From NCBI RefSeq assembly GCF_014700075.1, contig NZ_JACXBU010000001.1, positions 682,001 to 746,000 on the forward strand: a stretch of DNA of 64,000 nucleotides, in the 5' to 3' direction. The notes under the pieces are model-generated. The model was not told the DNA's origin. It made no database searches and saw nothing but the letters and a program-made list of their open reading frames with translations. The first letter of the stretch is position 1, and each line of letters opens with the position of its first letter. Of the stretch, positions 51,506 through 60,014 are shown in pieces. This DNA is from Pseudomonas sp. JM0905a. Lineage in GTDB: Bacteria > Pseudomonadota > Gammaproteobacteria > Pseudomonadales > Pseudomonadaceae. A program made the translations under genes and the position numbers.

Positions 51506-52900
51506 ATGAACCTGCCGTCATCAGGGACCGTGGCGCGTGTCCTGGTGGCGCTCTATTCGACGCTCCTCCTGGCCTGCAGCTCGCTGCCCCGCATCAATCC
51601 CGACATGGTCCATTCTCCGGCCGCCCCAGTGCAGCTGGATGGTGCCCATGGCCCGCTTTCCGAGTCGCACAGCCAGGCGATCCTGGACCGGCTCAAGGCC
51701 TCCGGCATGCAGACCAATATCTTCGACCTGCACCTGGCGGTCGAAGAATCCCTGGTAGGCAGCCCGCTCACCGCTGGTAACGAGGTCGACCTGCTGCAGG
51801 ACGGCCCCGAGACCTACGCGGCGATGTTCGCCGCCATCGAAAGCGCGCGTGACCACATCAACATGGAAACCTACATCCTCGAAGGGGACGAGGTGGGGCA
51901 GCGTTTCGCCGACGCCCTGATCGCCAAGCAGCGCAGCGGTGTGCAGGTCAACCTGATCTACGACAGCGTCGGGACTCTCGTCACGCCGCCGGCCTTCTTC
52001 AAGAGATTGCGTGAATCGGGTATCCGGCTGGTGGAGTTCAATCCGGTCAATCCCCTGACCGCCAGGGCGGGCTGGCAGTTGAACCAGCGCGACCACCGCA
52101 AGCTGCTGATCGTCGACGGGCGTGTCGCCATTCTCGGCGGGGTGAACATCAGCGGGGTCTATTCCGGCAGCTCCTTCGGTTCGAGTCGCCAGGGACGGCC
52201 GCGCCGTGACCTGCCCTGGCGCGATACCGACTTGCGCATCGAAGGGCCGGTGGTGGCCGATCTGCAGAAACTCTTCATCACCACCTGGGACCGGCAGAAA
52301 GGCGGCGAGCTGGCGGCCCGTCATTACTTCCCGCCCCTGGAGCGAAAGGGCAATGACGTGGTCCGCGCCATCGGCAGCTCGCCGGACGAGTCCTACAGCC
52401 AGATCTACGCCACGCTCATCTCCGCCCTGCACAGCGCGCAGAGCGAAATCTGGCTGACCAGTGCCTACTTCGTGCCCGATCCGCAACTGCTCGAAGCACT
52501 CAAGGCCGCGGTGGCCCGGGGCGTCGACGTGCGCCTGGTGGTGCCCAGCAGCACCGATTCCTGGCTGGTGTTCCATGCCGGGCGGGCCTACTACAGCGAA
52601 TTGCTGGAGGCCGGGGTACGAGTTTATGAACGCCGTGACGCGCTGCTGCACGTGAAGGCCGGGGTGATCGATGGCGTGTGGTCCACCGTGGGTTCAACCA
52701 ACCTCGACTGGCGCAGCTTCCTGCATAACCAGGAGGTCAATGTGGTGGTGCTGGGGGCGGGGTTCGGCGAACGGATGCGCAAGGCATTCCTGGAAGACGT
52801 GGACGAGTCCGATGAACTGACCCTGGAGGCGTGGCAGCGCCGTCCCGTGCGCGCCCGCATCAGTGAACGGATCGGGCGCGCCTGGGAATATTGGCTCTAG
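51506..52900 (+). CDS. Phospholipase D-family lipoprotein (cardiolipin synthase-like)
   Basis: 464 residues. N-terminal lipoprotein signal with lipobox LLAC (Cys24). Two HKD motifs define the PLD superfamily: RDHRKLLIVDGRVAILGG and HVKAGVIDGVWSTVGSTNLD. The spacing and sequence resemble cardiolipin synthase-type PLDs (ClsB/ClsC), but the lipoprotein anchor is unusual for them. It probably acts on phospholipid at the envelope. The ATG at 51506 follows AGGAGGAT. The end overlaps the convergent small gene by 4 bases. Confidence 0.85.
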   Translation: MNLPSSGTVARVLVALYSTLLLACSSLPRINPDMVHSPAAPVQLDGAHGPLSESHSQAILDRLKASGMQTNIFDLHLAVEESLVGSPLTAGNEVDLLQDGPETYAAMFAAIESARDHINMETYILEGDEVGQRFADALIAKQRSGVQVNLIYDSVGTLVTPPAFFKRLRESGIRLVEFNPVNPLTARAGWQLNQRDHRKLLIVDGRVAILGGVNISGVYSGSSFGSSRQGRPRRDLPWRDTDLRIEGPVVADLQKLFITTWDRQKGGELAARHYFPPLERKGNDVVRAIGSSPDESYSQIYATLISALHSAQSEIWLTSAYFVPDPQLLEALKAAVARGVDVRLVVPSSTDSWLVFHAGRAYYSELLEAGVRVYERRDALLHVKAGVIDGVWSTVGSTNLDWRSFLHNQEVNVVVLGAGFGERMRKAFLEDVDESDELTLEAWQRRPVRARISERIGRAWEYWL

Positions 52901-53289
52901 GCAGGGGATTCGGAAGGGGAGTTGGCGTCGGTTGCGCATTGATTTCCGGCTGCGTGTTCTTCCTCTTGCGAGCGCTGGTAGGCCGCTTCGTGCAATGCCT
53001 GAGCGTCCGCCAGGAGCAGGCCGAGGGCCGAGGCGAGCCGGGCGGTTTCCTGGGCCAGGGCGCCGCTGCTGCTGGATTCCAGTATCCGCAGCAGGTCAGC
53101 CAGGGCGGTCATGCGCTGGTTGGCGGCTTCGAACAGGTGGGCCGAAGGTGCCCGGGTGTTGATGAAAAGGACGTCTCCGTACGGCTGGGACGACGGCGGG
53201 AGGGGGGTGAAGGCGGTGTTCGGGCTTCTTCGCAGGGGAAGAAGCCCGAGGGTGCCAATGGATGTCTGTATGGAGTGTGGGCAGTGCAT
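52897..53289 (-). CDS. DUF3077-like small protein
   Basis: 130 residues. The second half (DVLFINTRAPSAHLFEAANQ, then TALADLLRILESS and LADAQALHEAAY) recalls the Pseudomonas DUF3077/DUF6124 helical proteins; this is a weak recognition from memory. The first ~45 residues are unlike the rest. ATG at 53289 with GAGGA before it. Function unknown. Confidence 0.5.
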   Translation of the reverse strand: MHCPHSIQTSIGTLGLLPLRRSPNTAFTPLPPSSQPYGDVLFINTRAPSAHLFEAANQRMTALADLLRILESSSSGALAQETARLASALGLLLADAQALHEAAYQRSQEEEHAAGNQCATDANSPSESPA

Positions 53290-53350
53290 ATCCTTGCGTC
53301 CTCGCGTTCTAGAGGAGCCGCACCTTGCCGTCACGACATGGAAGGGCGGC

Positions 53351-53422
53351 GGGCCGTGCAGGGGTCGCAAACCGGTTACGCGAGGAAAACCCGGCAAGGC
53401 CTAAGCCTTCCCTGCACGGCCC
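53351..53422. other. 72-base structured inverted-repeat element
   Basis: GGGCCGTGCAGGG (53351-53363) pairs perfectly with CCCTGCACGGCCC (53410-53422). The interior contains the small hairpin AAGGC-CTAA-GCCTT next to the right arm. No T-run. Could be an RNA structure or a DNA site. Confidence 0.4.
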
Positions 53423-53728
53423 ACCATATTGCGATTGCAATCCGGGTTGGACGCGCCTTGCGTTGTTCGGGTTGCGACTCCCGGTCACGGTTCCTACCGC
53501 GACGGTCGTGGACTCTAGCGAGGGCTTTTGTAGGTGCTCAAGGTCGAAGAACCGTACGAAATTTCTTACTTCCGGCTGGAAATGGGATCTCGGCACGTGC
53601 CTGATGCACCTTGTCGACGAGCCTCGCTTGGCGACGCAAGAAGAAACCGCGAGATAGAGAGGTTGCGCGTTGGTTCGACGCATTTGCCGACGAAATGCCT
53701 GTTGTTTTTCGATGCGTTGTCATCATTT

Positions 53729-53811
53729 TGTAGCGGAGCAACTACACTCTGATTCCAGAGTCTATTGGTGCTCTGTGCTTTGTTCAGGTCGCCCCGTGGC
53801 GGCCTTTTTTG
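53729..53811 (+). ncRNA. Candidate small RNA with three hairpins
   Basis: In order: TGTAG-CGGAGCAA-CTACA with a GGA in the loop, CTCTG-ATTC-CAGAG, and the terminator GGTCGCC-CCGT-GGCGGCC followed by six T. No gene lies directly upstream that would need this terminator. The 5' end and promoter are uncertain (TTGTCA at 53717 is a possible -35). Confidence 0.35.
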
Positions 53812-54120
53812 TGCCTGTCGATCTTGGCCTGCCACCCTGTCGCTGGTACGGAAGAATCGCCGCTTCATCGCCTGCCGCGTCGCACCCCGTTCCGACTAAA
53901 TCCATACAAATCATCCGGATAAGCGCTCCGTTCGGTCGTTTTCTGCCGAAGTCATGCCGTTGACGCTGTACTGACCTCCATCTACTACTGACTTACTTCC
54001 CCCCAAGAGCGGGGGAGTTGGGTGAACTTCGGCAAAAAGGCGCTGAAAGAGACGGTTATTGCCGTTATTCTGCGGATTTCGTGCGCCTTCTCATCGGCTT
54101 CGATGAAGGTGGGTGGCGAA

Positions 54121-55590
54121 ATGGGCAATCCGGCAAAGAAGTGCTCGACTTCACGTCTTCCTGTTCCGTCCGGACGCCTGCTTTCCTGGCTGCTCACGTG
54201 CCTGCTGCTGTCCTGGCTGGCGAGCCTGGCTGCCACCGCGGAGACGCCGCCGTCGAACGACAAGTGGCTGGAGCCGGCGCGTTCCAGGCTGCTGGAGAAC
54301 AAGGAGGGTCTGCCGTTCTTTCCTCACCGGGCGAACACGCCGAACAACGCCCTGCTGAATGTCGCGGACTTCGATGACGCCCAGGTCTGCGGCGCCTGCC
54401 ACACCGAAATCTATCGACAGTGGCGGACCTCGATGATGTCCCAATCCTGGGAGGAACCGATCTACCGGGCCTTGCTCAGGCATGCCAGCGAGGCCACCGA
54501 GGGGCGAGTGGATAATTTCTGCACCGGCTGCCATACCCCCATCGGCCTCACCACCGGCCAGATCAATTCGACGGTCAATCGCGCTTCAGTCGAATTCACA
54601 GCCGTGCACAACCCGATGCCGGGGGTGGACTGTGAGACCTGCCACAACATCAACGCGCGTACCGGACTGGACAATGGCGCCTATGTGCTCAGTCCGCGCG
54701 CCAACGGCCGGCCGACCAAGTTCGGCCCTCGTAGCGATGCGGTGTCCCCCTACCACGATACGGTCTACTCGGGCCTGCATACCCGCTCGGACTTCTGTGC
54801 CACCTGCCACAACGTGACTCATCCGTTCAGCACCGTGGCGGTCGAACGCACCTACGACGAATGGCTCGAGAGTCCCTACAGCTTCAACGGCCAGACCTGC
54901 CAGAGCTGCCACATGCCGGGATTCGCCGGCAAGGCTGCAGTGATGGGGCCGGACCGTGCCGATGTGGCGTCCCATTGGTTCACCGGGGCCAACGCGGCGG
55001 TGCTGTCGTACCTGGGGCAGGAAGAGGCGGCGCAGCGCGCACGGGACCAGTTGGCCAGGGCCGCCGAGATCAGCTTCGAATCGATGCCGGATCACCTGGT
55101 GCCAGGCCAGGAGGTGTCGGTGCGGGTGAAGGTCGCCAACGTCGGTGCCGGGCACAAGTTGCCCACCGGATTCCCCGAAGGGCGCGAGGTGTGGATCGAT
55201 TTCCGTGTGGTGGACGGGGCCGGACACGAGATCTACCGGCTGGGTGCAATCAAGGACGGTGCCACCGAACCTGATACCCGCAACTTCAAGGTCCATCTGG
55301 GCGACAAGGACGGCAAGGAACTGGACATCGAGGTCTGGAATGCCACCCAGATCCTTTCGGACAACCGCCTCCTGCCCAAGGGATATGACGTTCGCGAGTT
55401 CACCTTAGAGGTGCCGAAGGACGCCGTAGGCCCCATCACCCTGACGGCGGAACTGAACTACTGGCCCTTCCCGCAGCGCCTGGTGGATTACCTGCTGGGC
55501 AAGGACAAGCTGAAGGTGGAAGTGACGCGGATGGGGCAGGTGGAACGCAGCCTGCCGCTGGGGACGCCCGTGCAGGCGGCGAAGTTGTAA
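54121..55590 (+). CDS. Pentaheme c-type cytochrome
   Basis: 489 residues from the ATG at 54121. An N-terminal signal sequence (LLSWLLTCLLLSWLASLAAT) is followed by five CxxCH heme sites: CGACH, CTGCH, CETCH, CATCH and CQSCH, within ~85-270. The C-terminal ~180 residues form a beta-rich domain (VRVKVANVGAGHKLPTGFPE). It resembles cytochrome c554-type multiheme proteins. Alternative starts are GTG 54022, which has GGGGGAG before it, and ATG 54103; the signal peptide sits best with 54121. No partner oxidoreductase is adjacent. Confidence 0.8.
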   Translation: MGNPAKKCSTSRLPVPSGRLLSWLLTCLLLSWLASLAATAETPPSNDKWLEPARSRLLENKEGLPFFPHRANTPNNALLNVADFDDAQVCGACHTEIYRQWRTSMMSQSWEEPIYRALLRHASEATEGRVDNFCTGCHTPIGLTTGQINSTVNRASVEFTAVHNPMPGVDCETCHNINARTGLDNGAYVLSPRANGRPTKFGPRSDAVSPYHDTVYSGLHTRSDFCATCHNVTHPFSTVAVERTYDEWLESPYSFNGQTCQSCHMPGFAGKAAVMGPDRADVASHWFTGANAAVLSYLGQEEAAQRARDQLARAAEISFESMPDHLVPGQEVSVRVKVANVGAGHKLPTGFPEGREVWIDFRVVDGAGHEIYRLGAIKDGATEPDTRNFKVHLGDKDGKELDIEVWNATQILSDNRLLPKGYDVREFTLEVPKDAVGPITLTAELNYWPFPQRLVDYLLGKDKLKVEVTRMGQVERSLPLGTPVQAAKL

Positions 55591-55607
55591 AGGGATTCAG
55601 TCCACCA

Positions 55608-55627
55608 GCGATTGAAATCGCCCCCAC
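55608..55627. repeat. Repeat family A half-element
   Basis: GCGATTGAAATCGCCCCCAC, one arm of family A, just after the cytochrome gene. Confidence 0.5.
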
Positions 55628-55640
55628 CAATGAAAGCGCC

Positions 55641-55871
55641 TTACTCCTCCAGCCATTCCTTGGGTACGTCCATCTTGCGCATCAGCTGGCACAGCTGGCT
55701 GTCAGGGTCATAGACGATGACCGCCTCGCCCTTCTGCAGGGCACGGCGTACCCGTTCGACGCGGGTTTCCAGCGGGGTGTCGTCGCCATTGTCGGTGCCT
55801 TCGCGGGTGACGAAGTCTTCGATCAGGCGGGTCAGGGTTTCGGCTTCGAGCAAGTCAAAGGGGATGAGCAT
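55641..55871 (-). CDS. YheU-family (UPF0270) protein
   Basis: 76 residues, MLIPFDLLEAETLTRLIEDF at the start and VIVYDPDSQLCQL near the end, the YheU pattern. Small soluble protein of unknown function. Start ATG at 55871 with a GGAGG ribosome site. Located 49 bases downstream of the hybrid kinase gene on the same strand. Confidence 0.87.
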   Translation of the reverse strand: MLIPFDLLEAETLTRLIEDFVTREGTDNGDDTPLETRVERVRRALQKGEAVIVYDPDSQLCQLMRKMDVPKEWLEE

Positions 55872-55920
55872 CGGGGGGCCTCCAGCGGGGGCGGCATGCT
55901 AACTCCGCCGGCCCGCGTCG

Positions 55921-58698
55921 TCATCCGTCCACGCTCTGGCGCTGGATGAAGCGTTCCAGGGTGCTGAACAGCAGGGCGCTGTCCAGGGGTTTGCCAAGGA
56001 AGTCGTCCATCCCGGCGGCGGCTCCGGCCTGGCGATGTTCTTCGAGGATATGCGCGGTCAGTGCGACGATGGGCACCGGCGGCCAGTTGCGATTGTGCTC
56101 CAGTCGGCGGATCTGCCGGGTCGCTTCGAAGCCATCCATTTCCGGCATCTCGCAGTCCATCAGGATCAACTGGATGCCCTCCGGGTCGCGCTGGTATTCG
56201 TCCACCGCCGCCAGGCCGTTGGCCACGGTGCGCACCAGGTAACCACGCTTCTTGAGGAAGCCCAGGACCACCATCTGGTTCACCGGGTTGTCTTCCGCCA
56301 CCAGGATGCAGGGCGTGGCGCTCACCCGGCGCCGCTCTTCCTGCTGCTGGGTACGTTCCTCCAGGCGGCGTTCGCGATACAGCTCCTGCAGGGTGTCGCG
56401 CAACAGCGCCAGGGTCAGCGGTTGGGCGGTCGCGCGCAGTCGCAGGCCAGCGCCGGCTGGCAGGTTCAGGTAGGACTCCGGCGGGCAGATCAACATCACC
56501 CGCTGGCCGTGTTCCAGGTGTGGCCGCAGCTTGTCCACCCAGCGCTCCGGGTCGCCCGGCCAGGGCGCCTGGATCACCAGCAGCGGGGGCACGGCGAAGT
56601 CTTCCAGTTGGTCGATCAGCTTTTCCGGGTCCTGGCAGCGCTCGCAGCGCATGCCCCAGCGGCCGAGCAGGCGACCAAGGGCATCCAGGCCGAGGGCATC
56701 CTGGCAGGCGATCAGGGCGGTGCGGCCCCCCAGCAACTGGCTCAGGTCGTCGGTCTGGAATTCGCCCGGTTGCAGCGGGATGTCGAAGCTGAAGCGGGTT
56801 CCCTGATTGAGCGTGCTCTGCACCTCGATGTGTCCGCCCATCATTTCCACCAGCTCCTTGCTGATGGCCAGGCCCAGGCCGCTGCCGCCATAGCGGCGGG
56901 TGGTGCTGGAGTCGCCCTGAGCGAAGGAGTCGAACAGCTGGGCCAGGGCTTCTGGACGGATGCCGATGCCGCTGTCGATGACGTTGAACACCAGATGGTG
57001 CTTGCCCTCGGAATTGCGGCGCAGGCTGAGGTTGAGGGTCACGTGGCCTTCGGCGGTGAACTTGAGGGCATTGCCCAGCAGGTTCATCAGCACCTGTTTG
57101 AGCCGCGTCGGGTCGCCCTGGACGCGCCGTGGCACGCCGGCATCCAGGCTCAGGTGCAGGCCCAGGCGCTTGTCCATGGCCTGGGCGGTGAACAGGCCGA
57201 GAGTTTCCGAAACCAGGTCTTCCAGGTCGAACTCGATGTGTTCCAATTCCAGCTTGCCGGACTCGATGCGGGCGAAGTCGAGGATGTCGTTGATCACCGC
57301 CATCAATGCGGTGCCTGAGCTGGAGATGGTGTCCACGTAGAAGCGCTGGCTGCGATCCAGTGATGTTTCCTTGAGCAATTGCAGCATGCCCAGCACACCG
57401 TTCAACGGCGTGCGGATCTCGTGGCTCATCGTGGCCAGGAAGCGGCTCTTGGCCTGGTTCTCGAAATGCGCCTGCTCGGCGGCCTGGCGTGAGCGGAAGC
57501 CTTCTTCCTTGAGGGTGTTGATGCGGTCGGCCAGGCCAATGGACAGGGTGATCAGCTCGATGGTGACGCCGATCTTCACCACCGTGGCGCCGAACAGGCC
57601 CAGCACTTCGATGCCCAGGGAGCCGGTGGTGGTCTGGATGAAGGCGAACAGCAGCACGCCCCAGGCCAGGGTGTAGTAGGAGCCGTAGCGCAGTCCCTTG
57701 CGCCAGACATAAAGCCCGGTGAGCAGGAGGAAGGCGGAAATGCCCGACACCGTCAGGCTGGCGAGGATGTTCCAGTTCTGCAGGCCGATCACCGGGGCGC
57801 AGAGCAGTGCCGCCAGGGTCCCCAGCATCAGGCCGCGCAGCACGCGGTCCAGCCGTGGGAAGTGCAGTCCGGTGTGGAGGAAGTGGCGGCTGAACTGCAG
57901 GGCCGCGAGGCAGTGCAGGTACATGAAGATGTAGATCGCCACCGACTGCAGCCCCACATGGTCGGGCAGTAACTTGAACAGCATGCCGTCGAAGCAGGCG
58001 GCGAGCAGGCCGACGTTGAGGTTGTAGGCCAGGTACCAGAGGTAGGCCCGCTCGCGCAGCGACAGGTAGAGGAACAGGTTGTAGAAGAACATGGCGAAGA
58101 GCACGCCATAGAAGGCCCCGTTGAACCCCATGAGGTTCTCCTGGGCGGCGGCGCTGGCGTCGTAGGTGCTGAACACCAGTGGCACGAAGAGGGTGCTGGT
58201 GCTCTCCACCCGCAGGATCACCGTGCTGTGTCCCGGCTCGACGCGCAGGGGGAACCAGAAGTTGCGGACCTTTACCGGGCGCTGCGAGAAGGCGAAGTGG
58301 TCGCCGGTTTCCTGCGCCTGTACCCGGCCATCAGGGGTGAGGTAGTAGAGGCGGATGTTGTCCAGCAGCGGGTAATTGGCTTCCAGGTAGCCATCCAGCG
58401 CGTGGGGCCGGCGATTGTCCAGGCGCACCTTGAACCACCAGACCGACCTGTTCTTGCCCATGTTGGGCTGTTCGCCCCGGACCTTCTGGAAAGCGGGATC
58501 GGGGAGTTTGCGCACCTGCTCCAGGCTGAGTTCGCCCTTGGGGTCTTCGAGGTAACTGACCCAGTGGCCGAGCGGAAGACGCAGTTGGTCCTGGTCCAGC
58601 GGCACCGCCTCCTGGGCGAAGGCTGGCCGGCAGAGCCAGAACACGAGAACGGCCAGACCGAGTGCGACAGTTTTCACACAGCCTGAAAGGTGAAGCAT
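55921..58698 (-). CDS. 7TMR-DISM hybrid sensor histidine kinase
   Basis: 925 residues. Signal peptide ([10 protein letters not shown]), periplasmic 7TMR-DISMED2 domain (~35-185), seven membrane helices (~190-395), HisKA with [15 protein letters not shown] (~430), HATPase ([13 protein letters not shown]) and a C-terminal receiver ([20 protein letters not shown], ~810-920). Between them a pseudo-receiver (~665-780) lacks the phospho-acceptor pattern. There is no HPt domain, so a separate phosphotransfer protein is needed. RetS/LadS share the input module. It lies 63 bases downstream of the M42 peptidase gene on the same strand. Confidence 0.9.
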   Translation of the reverse strand: MLHLSGCVKTVALGLAVLVFWLCRPAFAQEAVPLDQDQLRLPLGHWVSYLEDPKGELSLEQVRKLPDPAFQKVRGEQPNMGKNRSVWWFKVRLDNRRPHALDGYLEANYPLLDNIRLYYLTPDGRVQAQETGDHFAFSQRPVKVRNFWFPLRVEPGHSTVILRVESTSTLFVPLVFSTYDASAAAQENLMGFNGAFYGVLFAMFFYNLFLYLSLRERAYLWYLAYNLNVGLLAACFDGMLFKLLPDHVGLQSVAIYIFMYLHCLAALQFSRHFLHTGLHFPRLDRVLRGLMLGTLAALLCAPVIGLQNWNILASLTVSGISAFLLLTGLYVWRKGLRYGSYYTLAWGVLLFAFIQTTTGSLGIEVLGLFGATVVKIGVTIELITLSIGLADRINTLKEEGFRSRQAAEQAHFENQAKSRFLATMSHEIRTPLNGVLGMLQLLKETSLDRSQRFYVDTISSSGTALMAVINDILDFARIESGKLELEHIEFDLEDLVSETLGLFTAQAMDKRLGLHLSLDAGVPRRVQGDPTRLKQVLMNLLGNALKFTAEGHVTLNLSLRRNSEGKHHLVFNVIDSGIGIRPEALAQLFDSFAQGDSSTTRRYGGSGLGLAISKELVEMMGGHIEVQSTLNQGTRFSFDIPLQPGEFQTDDLSQLLGGRTALIACQDALGLDALGRLLGRWGMRCERCQDPEKLIDQLEDFAVPPLLVIQAPWPGDPERWVDKLRPHLEHGQRVMLICPPESYLNLPAGAGLRLRATAQPLTLALLRDTLQELYRERRLEERTQQQEERRRVSATPCILVAEDNPVNQMVVLGFLKKRGYLVRTVANGLAAVDEYQRDPEGIQLILMDCEMPEMDGFEATRQIRRLEHNRNWPPVPIVALTAHILEEHRQAGAAAGMDDFLGKPLDSALLFSTLERFIQRQSVDG

Positions 58699-58761
58699 GG
58701 GTAACCACCCGAGTTGTTATTGCATCCCTGGATGGCACTTTGCTCCTAGCGGGTTCGGCCT

Positions 58762-59955
58762 TCAAGGGCTGCCATCGCCCTTTCCCACAAGACTTTCCAC
58801 GGTCGGGACGCGCGTCTCGCTCTCCATCTGCGCGTCATGCTCCAGCTGATGGCTGAACGGCTCCAGTGACTGCTGGCTGGTGACCGCGTCGGTGGCGAAC
58901 ACCGGCGGGCTCATCAGGTAGGCGCCGATCAGGCGGGTCAGGGCCTCCAGGCTGTCGATGTGGGTGCGCTCGTAGCCGTGGGTCGCATCGCAACCGAAGG
59001 CCAGCAGGGCGGTGCGGATATCGTGGCCGGCGGTGACCGCCGACTGGACATCGCTGTGGTAGTAGCGGAACAGGTCGCGGCGCAGCGGAATGGCATTGGC
59101 TTCGGCCAGGCGCAGCAGGTGCCGTGACAGGTGGAAGTCGTAAGGGCCGCCGGAGTCCTGCATGGCCACGGTCACGGCGTGTTCGCTGGAGAGCTGGCCG
59201 GGGGCGACCGGGGCGATGTCGATACCGACGAACTCGCTGACGTCCCAGGGCAGCGCGGCGGCCGAGCCGGAACCGATCTCCTCGGTGATGGTGAACAACG
59301 GATGACAGTCGATGGGCGGCACCAGGCGCGCATCGGCAATGCCCTTGAGGGCGGTGAGCAGGGCGGCGACGCCGGCCTTGTCGTCCAGGTGGCGGGCGCT
59401 GATGTGGCCGCTCTCGGTGAATTCCGGCAGCGGGTCGAAGGCGACGAAGTCACCCACCGAAACCCCCAGGGTCTCGCAGTCGGCGCGGGTGGTGCTGTAG
59501 GCGTCCAGGCGCAGTTCCACGTGGTCCCAACTGATGGGCAGGTTGTCCACCTGGGTGTTGAAGGCGTGTCCCGACGCCAGCAGGGGCAATACGCTGCCAC
59601 GTAACACCCGGTTGTCCCCGAACAGGCTGACGCGGCTGCCTTCGGCGAAGCGGCTGGACCAACAGCCCACCGGCGCCAGGCCCAGACGACCGTTGTCCTT
59701 GATCTCGCGGACGATGGCTCCGATGGTGTCCAGGTGCGCCGACATCGCGCGATCCGGGCTGCTTTGCGTGCCCTTGACCGTGGCGCGGATGGTGCCGCGC
59801 CGGGTCAGTTCATAAGGAATGCCGATCTCGTCCAGCCGCTCGGCGACGTAGCGCACGATGGTGTCGGTGAAACCGGTGGGGCTGGGAATGGCGAGCATTT
59901 CCAGCAGCACCCTTTGCAGGTAGGTGAGGTCGGGTTCGGGAAGTCTCTGGCTCAT
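58762..59955 (-). CDS. M42-type peptidase of the NAGGN osmolyte system
   Basis: 397 residues with the M42/M20-like metal site: MSAHLDTIGAIVREI, RHLDDKAGVAALLTAL, FTITEEIGSGSAAALP and RYYHSDVQSAVTAGH. This family is found next to N-acetylglutaminylglutamine amide (NAGGN) genes and is presumed to process or degrade the dipeptide; the reaction is not established. Follows ngg by 59 bases. Confidence 0.88.
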   Translation of the reverse strand: MSQRLPEPDLTYLQRVLLEMLAIPSPTGFTDTIVRYVAERLDEIGIPYELTRRGTIRATVKGTQSSPDRAMSAHLDTIGAIVREIKDNGRLGLAPVGCWSSRFAEGSRVSLFGDNRVLRGSVLPLLASGHAFNTQVDNLPISWDHVELRLDAYSTTRADCETLGVSVGDFVAFDPLPEFTESGHISARHLDDKAGVAALLTALKGIADARLVPPIDCHPLFTITEEIGSGSAAALPWDVSEFVGIDIAPVAPGQLSSEHAVTVAMQDSGGPYDFHLSRHLLRLAEANAIPLRRDLFRYYHSDVQSAVTAGHDIRTALLAFGCDATHGYERTHIDSLEALTRLIGAYLMSPPVFATDAVTSQQSLEPFSHQLEHDAQMESETRVPTVESLVGKGDGSP

Positions 59956-60014
59956 GGCATCTCCTTGGCGTGGACCTTTGGACTTGGTGGGCCTCGGCCC
60001 ACCCGCCGGAACGG

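Larger units (their letters stand above)
53290..54120. other. Gene-poor region with structured elements
   Basis: 831 bases without a convincing gene. It holds a 13-bp inverted repeat enclosing 46 bases (53351-53422), a three-hairpin stretch ending in a terminator (53729-53811) and a hairpin over a ribosome-site-like GGGGGAG (53997-54017). Base composition here is less GC-rich than in neighbouring genes. Confidence 0.55.
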
